33,586 nt of DNA from Conchiformibius sp. (GCA_030537065.1 JAUNOT010000005.1:1-33586), one strand, 5' to 3'. Counted from the stretch's first letter, positions 1 through 8,189 are shown. Translations and numbers: made by a program. The notes: a model not told the origin generated them from the sequence alone.

Positions 1-488
1 TTGTGTCGGTGATTTTTGCCCTGCATACCCGTTTTAGCGCCCAAATCCGTTACGGTGATGTCGGTGCGGTGTTGGCGGAAATCTGCGGCGGGCGGGAAAT
101 TACCGCACAAGACGTATCCGATGCCGTATGCCGCATCCGCCGCAGCAAGCTGCCCGACCCCGCGCATTTGGGCAATGTCGGCAGTTTTTATAAAAATCCG
201 ATTGTTTCTGCGGAACAGGCTGCCGGTCTGACCGAAGCCTATCCGACGATGCCGCACTATCCGCAAGCGGACGGCAGCGTCAAACTGGCGGCAGGCTGGC
301 TGATTGAGCAATGCGGATTAAAGGGCACACAGGTCGGACAAGCCGCCGTACATGACCGTCAGGCCTTGGTGCTGGTGAATAAGGGCGGCGCAACGGCGGC
401 GGACGTGCAGGCCTTATCCGAGCGGGTATGTGCAGCAGTTGCGGAAAAATTCGGCGTACAACTGCACAGCGAACCGGATTGGGTATAG
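1..488 (+). CDS. murB: UDP-N-acetylenolpyruvoylglucosamine reductase, C-terminal half (5' truncated by window edge)
   Basis: This is the C-terminal part of MurB, the FAD enzyme that reduces UDP-GlcNAc-enolpyruvate to UDP-MurNAc in cytoplasmic peptidoglycan precursor synthesis. The frame is open to the window edge; 161 codons are visible, about half of the usual 340 or so. The motif GSFYKNP matches the family GSF(F/Y)KNP segment that carries the catalytic serine general acid. It is followed by LIEQCGLKG and ends in SEPDWV, where the glutamate occupies the place of the conserved C-terminal catalytic Glu. The GTG at position 3 is an internal codon, not a start. purD begins 63 bases downstream on the same strand. 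The family call is secure; the start and FAD-binding half are outside the window. Confidence 0.93.
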   Translation, partial: VSVIFALHTRFSAQIRYGDVGAVLAEICGGREITAQDVSDAVCRIRRSKLPDPAHLGNVGSFYKNPIVSAEQAAGLTEAYPTMPHYPQADGSVKLAAGWLIEQCGLKGTQVGQAAVHDRQALVLVNKGGATAADVQALSERVCAAVAEKFGVQLHSEPDWV

Positions 489-551
489 CCGTATTCAAAC
501 CGTACACTTCGGTCTACAATGACCGTTTCGTCCCAATATAGGAACTTGCAA

Positions 552-1823
552 ATGAAACTGCTCGTTATCGGCGGCGGCGGCCGCGAACACGCCTTGGCGT
601 GGAAACTGGCGCAATCGCCTGCCGTACAAACCGTTTACCTTGCCCCCGGCAATGCCGGTACCGCCCGCGAAGCCAAGCTGCACAACATCGCCCTGACCGA
701 CCACGATGCGCTGATTGCCTTCTGCCGCGACAACGGCGTCGCCTTTACCGTGGTCGGACCCGAAGCCCCTTTGGCGGCGGGCATTGTGGACGATTTCCGT
801 GCCGCCGGACTGCCCATTTTCGGCCCCACCCGCGCAGCCGCCCAACTGGAAAGCTCCAAAGACTTTGCCAAAGACTTTATGATGCGGCACGGCATTCCCA
901 CCGCCGCCTACCAAACCTTCAGCGATGCCGAAGCCGCGCACGCCTACATCAACCAACGCGGTGCGCCGATTGTGATTAAGGCAGACGGACTGGCGGCAGG
1001 CAAGGGCGTGGTGGTGGCGATGACCGCCGACCAAGCCCACGCCGCCGTGGACGATATGCTGCTGGGCAATAAAATGGGGCAAGCCGGTGCGCGTGTGGTA
1101 ATTGAAGACTTTTTACACGGCGAAGAAGCCAGCTTTATCGTCATGGCCGACGGCGAACACGTTTTAGCGATGGCCGGCAGCCAAGACCACAAACGCCTGC
1201 TGGACAACGACCAAGGCCCCAACACCGGCGGCATGGGTGCGTACAGCCCCGCCCCCATGCTGACCGATGCCGTACACCGCCGCGTCATGGACGAAATCAT
1301 CCTGCCGACCGTGCGCGGCATGGCGGCGGACGGCATTCCGTTTACCGGTTTTCTGTATGCCGGCCTGATGATTGACGAAAACGGCGCACCCTACACGGTG
1401 GAATTTAACTGCCGCTTCGGCGACCCCGAAACCCAGCCGGTGTTAAGCCGTTTGGAAAGCGATTTTGCCAAGTTGATTCAGGCAGCCTTAAACGGCCGCC
1501 TGCACGAAACCGCCGCGCAATGGAATCCGCAAACCGCAGTGGGCGTGGTGTTGGCAGCAGAAGGCTACCCCGACAGTCCGCGCAAAGGCGACGTGATTGA
1601 CGGCTTGGACGAAGCCGCCGCCTACGGCAAAGTGTTCCACGCCGCCACCGTCGCCGACGAACAAGGCAGACTGCTGACCAACGGCGGCCGCGTACTGTGT
1701 GCAGTCGGCTTGGGCGACGATGCGGCATCCGCACAACGGCAGGCTTATGCCGCCGTCGGCAAAATCCGCTTTGACGGCATGCAGTACCGCCGCGATATTG
1801 CCGACAAAGCCGTCAAACGTTAA
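552..1823 (+). CDS. purD: Phosphoribosylamine-glycine ligase
   Basis: PurD (GARS) joins 5-phosphoribosylamine and glycine with ATP to give GAR, the second step of purine synthesis in the cytoplasm. The 423-residue product is close to the roughly 429 of E. coli. It starts [19 protein letters not shown], the typical N-terminal glycine loop, and shows ATP-grasp signatures [10 protein letters not shown] and [12 protein letters not shown], the latter carrying metal and nucleotide ligands. The ATG at 552 is chosen over an in-frame start at 519 because the family begins exactly here and an AGGAA ribosome-binding site lies about 8 bases upstream. A possible weak -10 (TACAAT, 515-520) sits in the gap after murB. 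The gene ends in a DUS inverted repeat. Its substrate glycine links it loosely to the glycine cleavage genes in this window. Confidence 0.97.
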   Translation: MKLLVIGGGGREHALAWKLAQSPAVQTVYLAPGNAGTAREAKLHNIALTDHDALIAFCRDNGVAFTVVGPEAPLAAGIVDDFRAAGLPIFGPTRAAAQLESSKDFAKDFMMRHGIPTAAYQTFSDAEAAHAYINQRGAPIVIKADGLAAGKGVVVAMTADQAHAAVDDMLLGNKMGQAGARVVIEDFLHGEEASFIVMADGEHVLAMAGSQDHKRLLDNDQGPNTGGMGAYSPAPMLTDAVHRRVMDEIILPTVRGMAADGIPFTGFLYAGLMIDENGAPYTVEFNCRFGDPETQPVLSRLESDFAKLIQAALNGRLHETAAQWNPQTAVGVVLAAEGYPDSPRKGDVIDGLDEAAAYGKVFHAATVADEQGRLLTNGGRVLCAVGLGDDAASAQRQAYAAVGKIRFDGMQYRRDIADKAVKR

Positions 1824-1827
1824 AGTT

Positions 1828-1860
1828 AAGGCTGCCTGAAAGCGTTTTTCAGGCAGCCTT
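1828..1860 (+). terminator. DUS inverted-repeat terminator after purD
   Basis: Two DUS copies face each other with perfect 14-base arms (1828-1841 and 1847-1860) and a 5-base loop, starting 5 bases after the purD stop. There is no strong T-run on the plus strand, so termination strength is uncertain. Confidence 0.65.
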
Positions 1861-1866
1861 AAACAC

Positions 1867-1970
1867 ATAGCGGATTAAATTTGAATGGGGACAAGGCGGC
1901 GAGCCGCAGACAGTATGCATAATACGGCAAGGCGAGCCAACGCCGTCCCAATTTAAAGATAATTCGCTAT
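1867..1970. repeat. Correia-like (CREE/NEMIS-type) element, copy 1
   Basis: This 104 bp element has ends ATAGCGGATTAAATTT and, on the other strand, ATAGCGAATTATCTTT. The core (ACAAGGCGGCGAGCC, CAGACAGTATGCA, ACGGCAAGGCGAGCCAACGCC) resembles the short form of the neisserial Correia element. Inner arms TGGGGAC and GTCCCA also pair. It lies between purD and the protease-FHA gene and ends 20 bases before that gene's start, so it may supply promoter or mRNA-processing signals, as Correia elements are known to do. Copies 2 and 3 lie at 15655 and 33180. Confidence 0.8.
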
Positions 1971-1990
1971 AACCGCCAAAGGAAACCGCC

Positions 1991-3514
1991 ATGTTCAAAC
2001 CGCATTTAAGCGCAGTCGTACTGGCATTCGGGCTGCTGGCTGCGCCCGCCCTTGCCGACACCGACAACGCCGTCCTGACCGCCCGCAGCTCCGTTTACCG
2101 GCTGTGGATGGGATTGCCCATTCCGCCCGCCCTGCTGGCCGCGCAAATGGACGAAGACAGCCTGCAACAACTGGTACAACAGCTCAACAGCGACAAAATC
2201 GCCGTATTCGGCCCTCATGCCGAAGGCGTATTTTTCCTGCACGACGACCAAATCTACATGAAACTGGGGCACGGCACCGGCTATCTGGTTTCCAAACAAG
2301 GCCATCTGCTTACCAACCGCCACGTTTCCGTCCCCAGCATTGACGCAGACGAAAACAGCTTGGCCGGGGCGCTGGTGGCCGCCGGTTTGCAGCCGAAAGT
2401 GTTTGTGGTGCGTACCACCGGCAAACGGCTGACCCTGCAACCGGCCAAAATTCTGGCCGCCGAACAAAACCCCGATTTGTCGCTGATTCAGGCGCAGGGT
2501 TTAAACGGCGAACCCTTGGTTTTGGCCGATTCCCAATACAGCCAGCCCACCTTAAAAGTATTTTCCATCGGTTTTCCGGGCGCGTCGGACGACATTTCCG
2601 AACTGGGCGGCATGGCGCACCCGAAAGAATTTACCACCGCCGTGGTGTCCGAAGGCTCGCTCAAACGCCCGTTCCACCGCGACGGCGCGGCCTTGCTGGA
2701 ACACCACGCCCCGATTAGCGGCGGCAACAGCGGCGGCCCGCTGGTTAATCTGTGCGGACAAGTGGTCGGCACCAATGTGGCGGTACACTACACCCAGCAA
2801 GGCACCGCCATCGCCATTGACAGCAGCGAATCCAAAGCCCTGTTGGAACAACATGGTATCCCGTTCCAAACCAGCGAAGCCGCCTGCGAAGACCCTGCCG
2901 TCGCCAAGCAAAAACAAAATGAAGCGGCACAGGCCGCGCAAAACGCCGAACAGCAAAAACATCTGGCACGGCAAAATCAGGAAATGGAAGCCCAACACCG
3001 CCGTTTGGACGAACAAAACCGCCTGATTGCCGAACAAAACAGCAAAATGATGCAATGGCTGTACGGCGGTGCGGCGGCGGTAGGCGTGGTGTTGCTGCTG
3101 ATTGGGCTGTATTTGTGGCGTTTGCGCCGCCGTTTGGCAGGCGGCACGGCAGCGGTTCAGGCAGCCGCACCCGTCGTCAGCGCACCACCGACGATGATGA
3201 ATCCCACACCGGCCGCCGCACCTGCCTATGTGTTAAAACCCTTGGGCGCAGGGCTGCCTGAAACGGTTTTATACGAAGGCGCAAGCTACAGCTTCGGCCG
3301 CGCCGCCGGTAATGATATTGTGCTGCCGCATATGCAGGTGTCCGGCCAACATTGCCGCCTGTCGGTACGCGCAGGCGAAGTGTGGGTGGAAGACTACCAG
3401 TCCACCAACGGCACGTTTATTGACGGCCAACGCATCGGCAACAGCCGCTTGCAGCCGCAGCAGGTGCTGTGTTTGGCAACGGAAGAAGTCCGTTTTGTTT
3501 TGCAGGCAGCCTGA
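1991..3514 (+). CDS. Membrane-anchored trypsin-like serine protease with C-terminal FHA domain
   Basis: The 507-residue protein has four parts. Residues 1-22 form a signal peptide ending APALA-D. Residues about 90-290 form a trypsin/HtrA-like domain with the complete triad: His111 (TNRHVS), Asp162 (NPDLSLI) and Ser247 (GGNSGGP). Residues about 303-352 are a Gln/Glu/Ala-rich coiled coil. A transmembrane helix (357-376, followed by RLRRR) leads through an Ala/Pro linker to a FHA domain (about 425-505) with GR436-437, SGQH 451-454 and STNG 471-474. The arrangement predicts a periplasmic protease and a cytoplasmic phosphothreonine-binding domain joined across the inner membrane. ATG 1991 has AAAGGAAA upstream. 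The stop codon TGA belongs to a DUS copy, giving the C-terminus LQAA. The substrate is unknown; domain calls are from motifs. Confidence 0.88.
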   Translation: MFKPHLSAVVLAFGLLAAPALADTDNAVLTARSSVYRLWMGLPIPPALLAAQMDEDSLQQLVQQLNSDKIAVFGPHAEGVFFLHDDQIYMKLGHGTGYLVSKQGHLLTNRHVSVPSIDADENSLAGALVAAGLQPKVFVVRTTGKRLTLQPAKILAAEQNPDLSLIQAQGLNGEPLVLADSQYSQPTLKVFSIGFPGASDDISELGGMAHPKEFTTAVVSEGSLKRPFHRDGAALLEHHAPISGGNSGGPLVNLCGQVVGTNVAVHYTQQGTAIAIDSSESKALLEQHGIPFQTSEAACEDPAVAKQKQNEAAQAAQNAEQQKHLARQNQEMEAQHRRLDEQNRLIAEQNSKMMQWLYGGAAAVGVVLLLIGLYLWRLRRRLAGGTAAVQAAAPVVSAPPTMMNPTPAAAPAYVLKPLGAGLPETVLYEGASYSFGRAAGNDIVLPHMQVSGQHCRLSVRAGEVWVEDYQSTNGTFIDGQRIGNSRLQPQQVLCLATEEVRFVLQAA

Positions 3515-3655
3515 AACACCAAGTACAAGGTTAAAATACTGCCCAATCCGATAGAAATCAATAAATTGATTTATCTTCAACCCCATAAAAGCATAACCGC
3601 CATGATAAAAAAACACCACAGTTTTTATCCAGATTGATTGAAGCGGCCAGCCGTG

Positions 3656-3907
3656 ATGAAAAAATTTCCCCTTTCCCCCAAACATCCCGACCGCATTTGC
3701 TGGGGATGCGATAAATACTGTCCCGCTACCGATTTACAGTGCGGCAACGGCAGCGAACGCATTCAGCACCCCATCGAAACAGACGGCCCCGAATGGTATG
3801 CCAACGGCGACTGGTCGGATTTGCTGTCGCCGCAACAAATGCAGCAGGCCGGTATCGCACCGCAACGGCCAAGCAAACCGCATATTGTCCTGCAACGCAA
3901 AAAATAG
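3656..3907 (+). CDS. DUF3079 family small protein
   Basis: This 83-residue protein starts MKKFPLSPKHPDRICWGCDKYC and continues PATDLQCGNGSERIQHPIE, which I recognise as the DUF3079 family, a short conserved protein of beta- and gammaproteobacteria with no established function. Three cysteines (two in CWGCDKYC form, plus LQCGNG) could bind a metal, which is inference. The ATG at 3656 is preferred over a TTG at 3638 because the family begins MKKFPL; the ribosome-binding site is weak. There is no signal peptide or membrane segment. The gene stands alone between the protease-FHA gene and lpxA and ends beside a DUS pair. Confidence 0.8.
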   Translation: MKKFPLSPKHPDRICWGCDKYCPATDLQCGNGSERIQHPIETDGPEWYANGDWSDLLSPQQMQQAGIAPQRPSKPHIVLQRKK

Positions 3908-3908
3908 C

Positions 3909-3938
3909 GGCAGCCTGCTAGAACCGTTTCAGGCTGCC
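3909..3938 (+). repeat. DUS inverted pair after the DUF3079 gene
   Basis: Arms GGCAGCCTG (3909-3917) and CAGGCTGCC (3930-3938) face each other just after the stop codon and could form a 9 bp hairpin. The left copy is a partial DUS, the right copy a full one. No T-run follows, so this may be a weak terminator or simply an uptake site. Confidence 0.6.
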
Positions 3939-4017
3939 TGAAAAATTTACTTTTCAGCAAACGGGCGTGCCGTTATGATAGCCGTTCTTTGTTTCAGGCA
4001 GCCTGCAAGGAATCCCT

Positions 4018-4794
4018 ATGACCCTTATCCACCCCACCGCCCAAGTCCACCCCAAAGCCGAACTGGACGGCAGCGTGCGCGTGGGCGCATACAGCATTAT
4101 CGGCGAACACGTCCGCATCGGCGCGCACACCGAAATCGGCCCGCATGCCGTGATTGAAGGACACACCACCATCGGCGAACACAATAAAATCTTCCAGTTT
4201 GCCAGCTTGGGGGCGGTGCCGCAGGACAAAAAATACCGTGGCGAACCCACGCGCCTGATTATCGGCAACGGCAACACCATCCGCGAATTCACCACCTTCA
4301 ACCTCGGCACGGTAACCGGCATCGGCGAAACGCGCATCGGCGACGACAACTGGATTATGGCCTATGTGCATCTGGCACACGACTGCGTGGTCGGCAGCCA
4401 CACCATTTTTGCCAACAACGCTTCGCTGGCCGGACACGTTACCGTAGGCGACTGGGCGATATTGGGCGGCTATTCGCTGGTACACCAGTTCTGCATTATC
4501 GGCCCGCACGCCATGACCGCCTTTGCCGCCGGCGTACACAAAGACGTGCCGCCGTATGTGATGGCGGCAGGCTACCGCGCCGAACCGGCAGGGCTAAACA
4601 GCGAAGGCATGAAACGGCGCGGCTTCAGCCCCGAACAGATTGCCAATGTGAAAAACATTTACAAAATCCTTTACCGCCAAGGCTTGGGCTACGAAGAAGC
4701 CAAACAACGCGTGCTGGAGCTGGCACCCACCGCCTCCGAACTCAATGTTTTCGCCGACTTTTTCGCCGTTTCCGAACGCGGCATTATCCGTTAA
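4018..4794 (+). CDS. lpxA: Acyl-ACP:UDP-N-acetylglucosamine O-acyltransferase
   Basis: LpxA adds the first 3-hydroxyacyl chain to UDP-GlcNAc, the first step of lipid A synthesis. The 258 residues consist of a left-handed beta helix of hexapeptide repeats ([26 protein letters not shown] and so on) and a C-terminal helical part. His121 in VHLAHDC corresponds to the catalytic histidine (His125 in E. coli), with His118 beside it. ATG 4018 has AAGGAA 6 bases upstream, immediately after a partial DUS. Unlike the usual lpxD-fabZ-lpxA order, none of those partners is adjacent; lpxC is in this window, 25 kb away. A 40 bp palindromic terminator begins inside its stop codon. Confidence 0.97.
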   Translation: MTLIHPTAQVHPKAELDGSVRVGAYSIIGEHVRIGAHTEIGPHAVIEGHTTIGEHNKIFQFASLGAVPQDKKYRGEPTRLIIGNGNTIREFTTFNLGTVTGIGETRIGDDNWIMAYVHLAHDCVVGSHTIFANNASLAGHVTVGDWAILGGYSLVHQFCIIGPHAMTAFAAGVHKDVPPYVMAAGYRAEPAGLNSEGMKRRGFSPEQIANVKNIYKILYRQGLGYEEAKQRVLELAPTASELNVFADFFAVSERGIIR

Positions 4795-4832
4795 ACAACC
4801 GTCCGTACAAATATTTGTACGGACGGTTGTTT
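4793..4832. terminator. 40 bp perfect palindrome, bidirectional terminator between lpxA and cpdB
   Basis: The arms 4793-4812 and 4813-4832 are exactly complementary over 20 bases (core CCGTCCGTACAAAT / ATTTGTACGGACGG). Ends are A-rich on the left and T-rich on the right, so transcripts from either side finish in a U-rich stretch. It starts in the last two bases of the lpxA stop codon and separates two convergent genes. Confidence 0.88.
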
Positions 4833-4834
4833 GG

Positions 4835-4851
4835 TTTCAGGCTGCCTGAAA
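4835..4851. repeat. DUS palindrome
   Basis: TTTCAGGCTGCCTGAAA, an extended DUS palindrome, lies between the lpxA terminator and the 3' end of cpdB. Confidence 0.9.
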
Positions 4852-4855
4852 AACC

Positions 4856-6820
4856 TTATTGCGGCGGCACACTCAAATCCATGCCGTAAATGGCAAAACC
4901 GATGTTATCGTTACGCAAAAAACGGTAGGGACGCACACCGTGTTGCGCAATAAAGTTTTTCGCACGCTCTGAAGGCGAAGTTTCAAAATAGGCCACAACC
5001 GGATGCGCACTCGGAATCGGTGCAAAAGTCCAGTTATGGTCGGCTGCCGGCTGAATATTGCCCTTAGCCGAAATATAATCGGTCACAATTTGACGGTTGG
5101 TATCCGGAGCGGCATAAACCACATGGTCGCTGCCCGTACCGGGAAAATCGCCGCTGGTTGCACGGTAGCTGTTGGTCGCAACCAAAAACTCATCTTTTTC
5201 CTGAACAGGATTACCTTTATAAGACAGCCATTTAATACGGTTTGCTTGCGGATTGACCAATTTGCAATTATGGTCGTAACGAGCCGGTTGGGTTAAGTCA
5301 ACCTGATAATTCACCCCGTCAATCACATCAAAATTGAAAGTATGGAAGCCGTCCCAGTTCAACAAAGGCTGAGGCTCGGATTTGGTCGGGTCAATTTGAT
5401 TAAACATCCCCGCCGAACATTCCAGCCAGTTGCGCAATTCCAGACCGTTTACTTTAACGGCATGCAAAGTATTTTGATACAGGTACAAATCGGCGGCATT
5501 ACGTACGGTCAGCCTGCCTTTCGGTACTTCCGTAAACGAAGCGGGGTCATTCTTACGTCCACCCGCTTTAAACGGTGCGGCCGCACTTAAAATCGGCAGC
5601 TTGGGCAGCTCGGGCATATCGCGTACAGCACGTTCCAAATAATCTTTCTGTGCCATGTTTACAATTTGCACGGTCGGGTCATCTTGCACCAAAGCCAGAT
5701 AACTATATAAATCAACGGCAGACTCACCGATTTCACTGCCAACAAAACGGCGGGCGGCATCATGATAGGGCTTCAGCAGCTTAACCAATTCCTCATCGTT
5801 TTCCACCAATGGTTTTTTGGTAGCGGTATCGTAAATCGGACGCAGATGGGCTGTACCGCGTACAACTTTCCATTTTCCTGAAGAATTATCCAAAACCAAA
5901 TCCATCACGCCGATATGACTGCCAAACTGACCGGGCATAACGGCCGGTACACCGTTGATGGTGCCGCGCTCCAAATCCACACCGGGTTTTCCGGCATATT
6001 TTTTACTGGGAAATTCGCCGTGCTCATGACCGAAAGCAATGGCATCAATCCCTTCCACTTTACTTAATTCGGCTGTGGTGTTTTCCTGCCCCTGTTCGTA
6101 AGGATGGTGATGGTCATCAAACGCACCGGTACCGCTATGGTTTAATGCAATAATGACATCAGCCCCTTTTTGCTTTAAAACAGGCACATAATGACGTGCA
6201 GTTTGTACAATATCGGCTACTTTAACTTTGCCGTCCAAATGTTTCTTATCCCAACCCATAATCTGTGGGGTAACCAAACCGATAAAACCGACTTTGACGG
6301 TATGTTTCTTACCGCTTGTGTCAGACATAATCATATTTTGAATAATATACGGTGTAAAACGCGGTTTGCCGGTGTGTGCATCGGTAATATTGGCGGCCAA
6401 TTGGGGTATAGAAGTACCCGAAATGGCATTGTCCAGAAACTCAAGGCCGTAATTAAACTCATGGTTACCGATCGAACCGGCACTGGCACCCAAATATTCC
6501 AAAGCGATATAAGCGGGATGTTTTTCTTTATGGCGCAAACCTTTAGCTGCCATATAGTCGCCGATGGCCGAACCTTGCAGCAGGTCGCCGTTATCTACAA
6601 AAATGCTGTTTACCGCTTCTGCCCGAGTTTTTTTAATCAGGGTCGCGGTGCGGGTAATGCCGTATTTGGGGTCGGCCTGGTCTTTATAATAGTCAAAATC
6701 GGTCAGATGGGTATGAATATCGCTGGTTTCTACAATACGCAAGGGAATTTCTGCCGCACGGATAATAGGGCTGAATAAGCAGGCTACCAGCAGGGTTGTA
6801 TGAAAAGCGGTTTTCAACAT
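4856..6820 (-). CDS. cpdB: 2',3'-cyclic-nucleotide 2'-phosphodiesterase / 3'-nucleotidase
   Basis: This is a periplasmic bifunctional metallophosphatase that converts 2',3'-cyclic nucleotides to 3'-nucleotides and on to nucleosides for salvage. The 654 residues (E. coli 647) begin with a signal peptide, MLKTAFHTTLLVACLFSPIIRA-AE. Metal-site motifs are ETSDIHTHL (Asp34, His36), VDNGDLLQGS (Asp76 region), GNHEFNYG (Asn119, His120) and FGHEHGEFP. The C-terminal nucleotide-binding domain carries TNSYRATSGDFPGTG. ATG 6820 is chosen over an upstream in-frame ATG at 6925 because the signal peptide starts here and AAGGA lies upstream. It is convergent with lpxA. A -10 box and a small palindrome lie about 120 bases upstream. 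Base composition is slightly lower in GC than the neighbours. Confidence 0.95.
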   Translation of the reverse strand: MLKTAFHTTLLVACLFSPIIRAAEIPLRIVETSDIHTHLTDFDYYKDQADPKYGITRTATLIKKTRAEAVNSIFVDNGDLLQGSAIGDYMAAKGLRHKEKHPAYIALEYLGASAGSIGNHEFNYGLEFLDNAISGTSIPQLAANITDAHTGKPRFTPYIIQNMIMSDTSGKKHTVKVGFIGLVTPQIMGWDKKHLDGKVKVADIVQTARHYVPVLKQKGADVIIALNHSGTGAFDDHHHPYEQGQENTTAELSKVEGIDAIAFGHEHGEFPSKKYAGKPGVDLERGTINGVPAVMPGQFGSHIGVMDLVLDNSSGKWKVVRGTAHLRPIYDTATKKPLVENDEELVKLLKPYHDAARRFVGSEIGESAVDLYSYLALVQDDPTVQIVNMAQKDYLERAVRDMPELPKLPILSAAAPFKAGGRKNDPASFTEVPKGRLTVRNAADLYLYQNTLHAVKVNGLELRNWLECSAGMFNQIDPTKSEPQPLLNWDGFHTFNFDVIDGVNYQVDLTQPARYDHNCKLVNPQANRIKWLSYKGNPVQEKDEFLVATNSYRATSGDFPGTGSDHVVYAAPDTNRQIVTDYISAKGNIQPAADHNWTFAPIPSAHPVVAYFETSPSERAKNFIAQHGVRPYRFLRNDNIGFAIYGMDLSVPPQ

Positions 6821-6932
6821 GAAGTTCGTCCTTAAATCGAACAGCCAATAAGGCAGCATATGAATAAACAACAGGCGGTTGCAACCGAATACGGGAAACC
6901 GCCTGAATACTGCCCTCAACGGCAATTAGAAT

Positions 6933-6976
6933 GATAAAATTTATCACATTATAACAATATTTTGCTTGAACAGTAA
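6933..6976 (-). promoter_or_regulatory. Candidate cpdB promoter with overlapping operator-like palindrome
   Basis: On the minus strand a perfect TATAAT (6949-6954) sits 16 bases after a poor -35 (TTACTG, 6971-6976). The expected start site falls in the palindrome TGATAAAATTTATCA (6933-6947), 7 bp arms around one base, which looks like a repressor operator. The regulator is not identifiable from the sequence. Confidence 0.45.
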
Positions 6977-7070
6977 GAATCAACAGCCATATTTGTGCCC
7001 AAATTTCATCTTTTTATTTTCAAATCAAATGATTATAAATCAATCATTTTGTAAAGACATAAATAAACCG

Positions 7071-7089
7071 TTTTCAGGCTGCCTGAAAA
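7071..7089. repeat. DUS palindrome
   Basis: TTTTCAGGCTGCCTGAAAA lies downstream of the mutM stop codon. Confidence 0.9.
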
Positions 7090-7116
7090 ATACCGCAGCG
7101 TGTGATGCGGTTAAGA

Positions 7117-7935
7117 TTATTGCTGGCACACGCGACAAAAAAACGTGCCGCGTTGTCCGATAATGGTTTTTTCTATCGGTGCGCCGCATTGCAGACAGCT
7201 TTCGCCGCTGCGGCCGTATACTTTGTATTCTTGTTGGAAATAACCGCTTTTGCCTTCGCTATCGACAAAATCGCGCAGGGTGCTGCCGCCTGTTGCAATG
7301 GCGCGTGCCAAGATGGTTTTCACGGCGGCGGTCAGGCGTGTGCATTCGTCCAAACTCAAGGATTTGGCAGGGCGGTCGGGTAACACGGCTGCCTGAAACA
7401 GGCTTTCGTTGGCGTAAATATTGCCGACGCCGACCACCAGCGCATTATCCATCAGCGCGGTTTTAATCGGACGCGACTGTTTTTGCAGGGCATGAAACAG
7501 ATATTCCGCCGTAAAGTTATCTTCTAAAGGCTCAACGCCCAGCTTCGCCAGCAGGGGATGGTGTTCGGGTGCACCGGCAAACCACAGCACCGCCCCAAAA
7601 CGGCGCGGGTCGTGATAGCGCAGCAGCGTGCCATCGGTAAACACAATATCCACATGGTCGTGTTTGCCCGCATCGGGCGCGGTATCGCGGAAAACGCGCA
7701 GGCTGCCTGACATACCCAAATGGATAATCAGCAGCCCGCTGTCAAATTGAATCAGCAGATATTTGGCGCGGCGGCGGCATTGGCGCACGGTTTGCCCTTG
7801 CAGCGTGTCCGACAAATCATCCGGTACCGGCCAGCGCAGGCGCGGTTGGCGAATAAGGACACGGGCAACGGTTTGATTGCTAATGTGTGGGGAAATACCG
7901 CGCAGGGTGGTTTCTACTTCGGGGAGTTCGGGCAT
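7117..7935 (-). CDS. mutM: Bifunctional DNA-formamidopyrimidine glycosylase / AP lyase
   Basis: MutM (Fpg) removes 8-oxoguanine and formamidopyrimidines and cuts the abasic site. The 272-residue protein starts [14 protein letters not shown], where the N-terminal proline (after Met removal) is the catalytic nucleophile and the adjacent Glu is essential. RRAKYLL carries the conserved lysine, HLGMSGSL follows, and VGNIYANE is the helix-two-turn-helix segment. A C-terminal zinc finger CLQC-(16)-CRVC ends the protein. The start is fixed by the obligatory MPELPE. The ribosome-binding site is weak. Two DUS-derived stretches are encoded in frame (SGSLR and FQAAV). The gene lies on the minus strand between cpdB and the AT-rich island but is not part of the island by composition. 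Confidence 0.97.
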   Translation of the reverse strand: MPELPEVETTLRGISPHISNQTVARVLIRQPRLRWPVPDDLSDTLQGQTVRQCRRRAKYLLIQFDSGLLIIHLGMSGSLRVFRDTAPDAGKHDHVDIVFTDGTLLRYHDPRRFGAVLWFAGAPEHHPLLAKLGVEPLEDNFTAEYLFHALQKQSRPIKTALMDNALVVGVGNIYANESLFQAAVLPDRPAKSLSLDECTRLTAAVKTILARAIATGGSTLRDFVDSEGKSGYFQQEYKVYGRSGESCLQCGAPIEKTIIGQRGTFFCRVCQQ

Positions 7936-7984
7936 GATGATTTTGTTCAGAAAAATGAGAAAAGAGGATTTTAACAGAATGTAC

Positions 7985-8018
7985 AGGCAGCCTGAAATGT
8001 GTGGGTTTCAGGCTGCCT
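7985..8018. repeat. Inverted DUS pair upstream of mutM
   Basis: AGGCAGCCTGAAA (7985-7997) and TTTCAGGCTGCCT (8006-8018) form 13 bp arms around an 8-base loop. It lies between divergent mutM and the small ORF, so a terminator role is unlikely; two uptake sites are the simpler reading. Confidence 0.75.
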
Positions 8019-8060
8019 TGTTTGAGTTAATCTTTAAGCCAATATCATTTTGCAGATAAG

Positions 8061-8189
8061 GTGGGTTTGGCACAGCTTTCTATAGGCAAGCATATCCTCT
8101 ATTCGTTTTTCTGGATTTGGGCTTTATCATTGCTGATTTTGGCAAGCAGTATTATGGTGGGGGTAGTACCTTTGCATCCTGCGCCGTAA
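8061..8189 (+). CDS. Possible 42-residue single-span membrane protein
   Basis: A short frame from GTG 8061 encodes a strongly hydrophobic segment (ILYSFFWIWALSLLILASSIMVGVV, in two halves across residues 12-36) flanked by a short polar N-terminus with Lys10-His11 and a C-terminal PLHPAP. It would make a single transmembrane helix. Support comes from composition typical of membrane proteins and from a good intrinsic terminator 18 bases after the stop. Against it, the start codon is GTG with only a weak GATAAG upstream, and I do not recognise the family. It could be a remnant of a longer gene. Confidence 0.35.
   Translation: MGLAQLSIGKHILYSFFWIWALSLLILASSIMVGVVPLHPAP

Larger units (their letters stand above)
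6821..7116. other. Gene-free interval between cpdB and mutM
   Basis: This stretch of about 296 bases is AT-rich in its middle. It holds the cpdB leader and promoter candidate (6933-6976) and one DUS palindrome (7071-7089) just beyond the 3' end of mutM. I see no further gene or RNA. Confidence 0.6.

Noticed and set aside
6936-6956. Zur box at the cpdB promoter (TGTTATAATGTGATA on the minus strand)
   Set aside because: Only the first half-site matches; the second half agrees at 3 of 6 positions, too weak to call.
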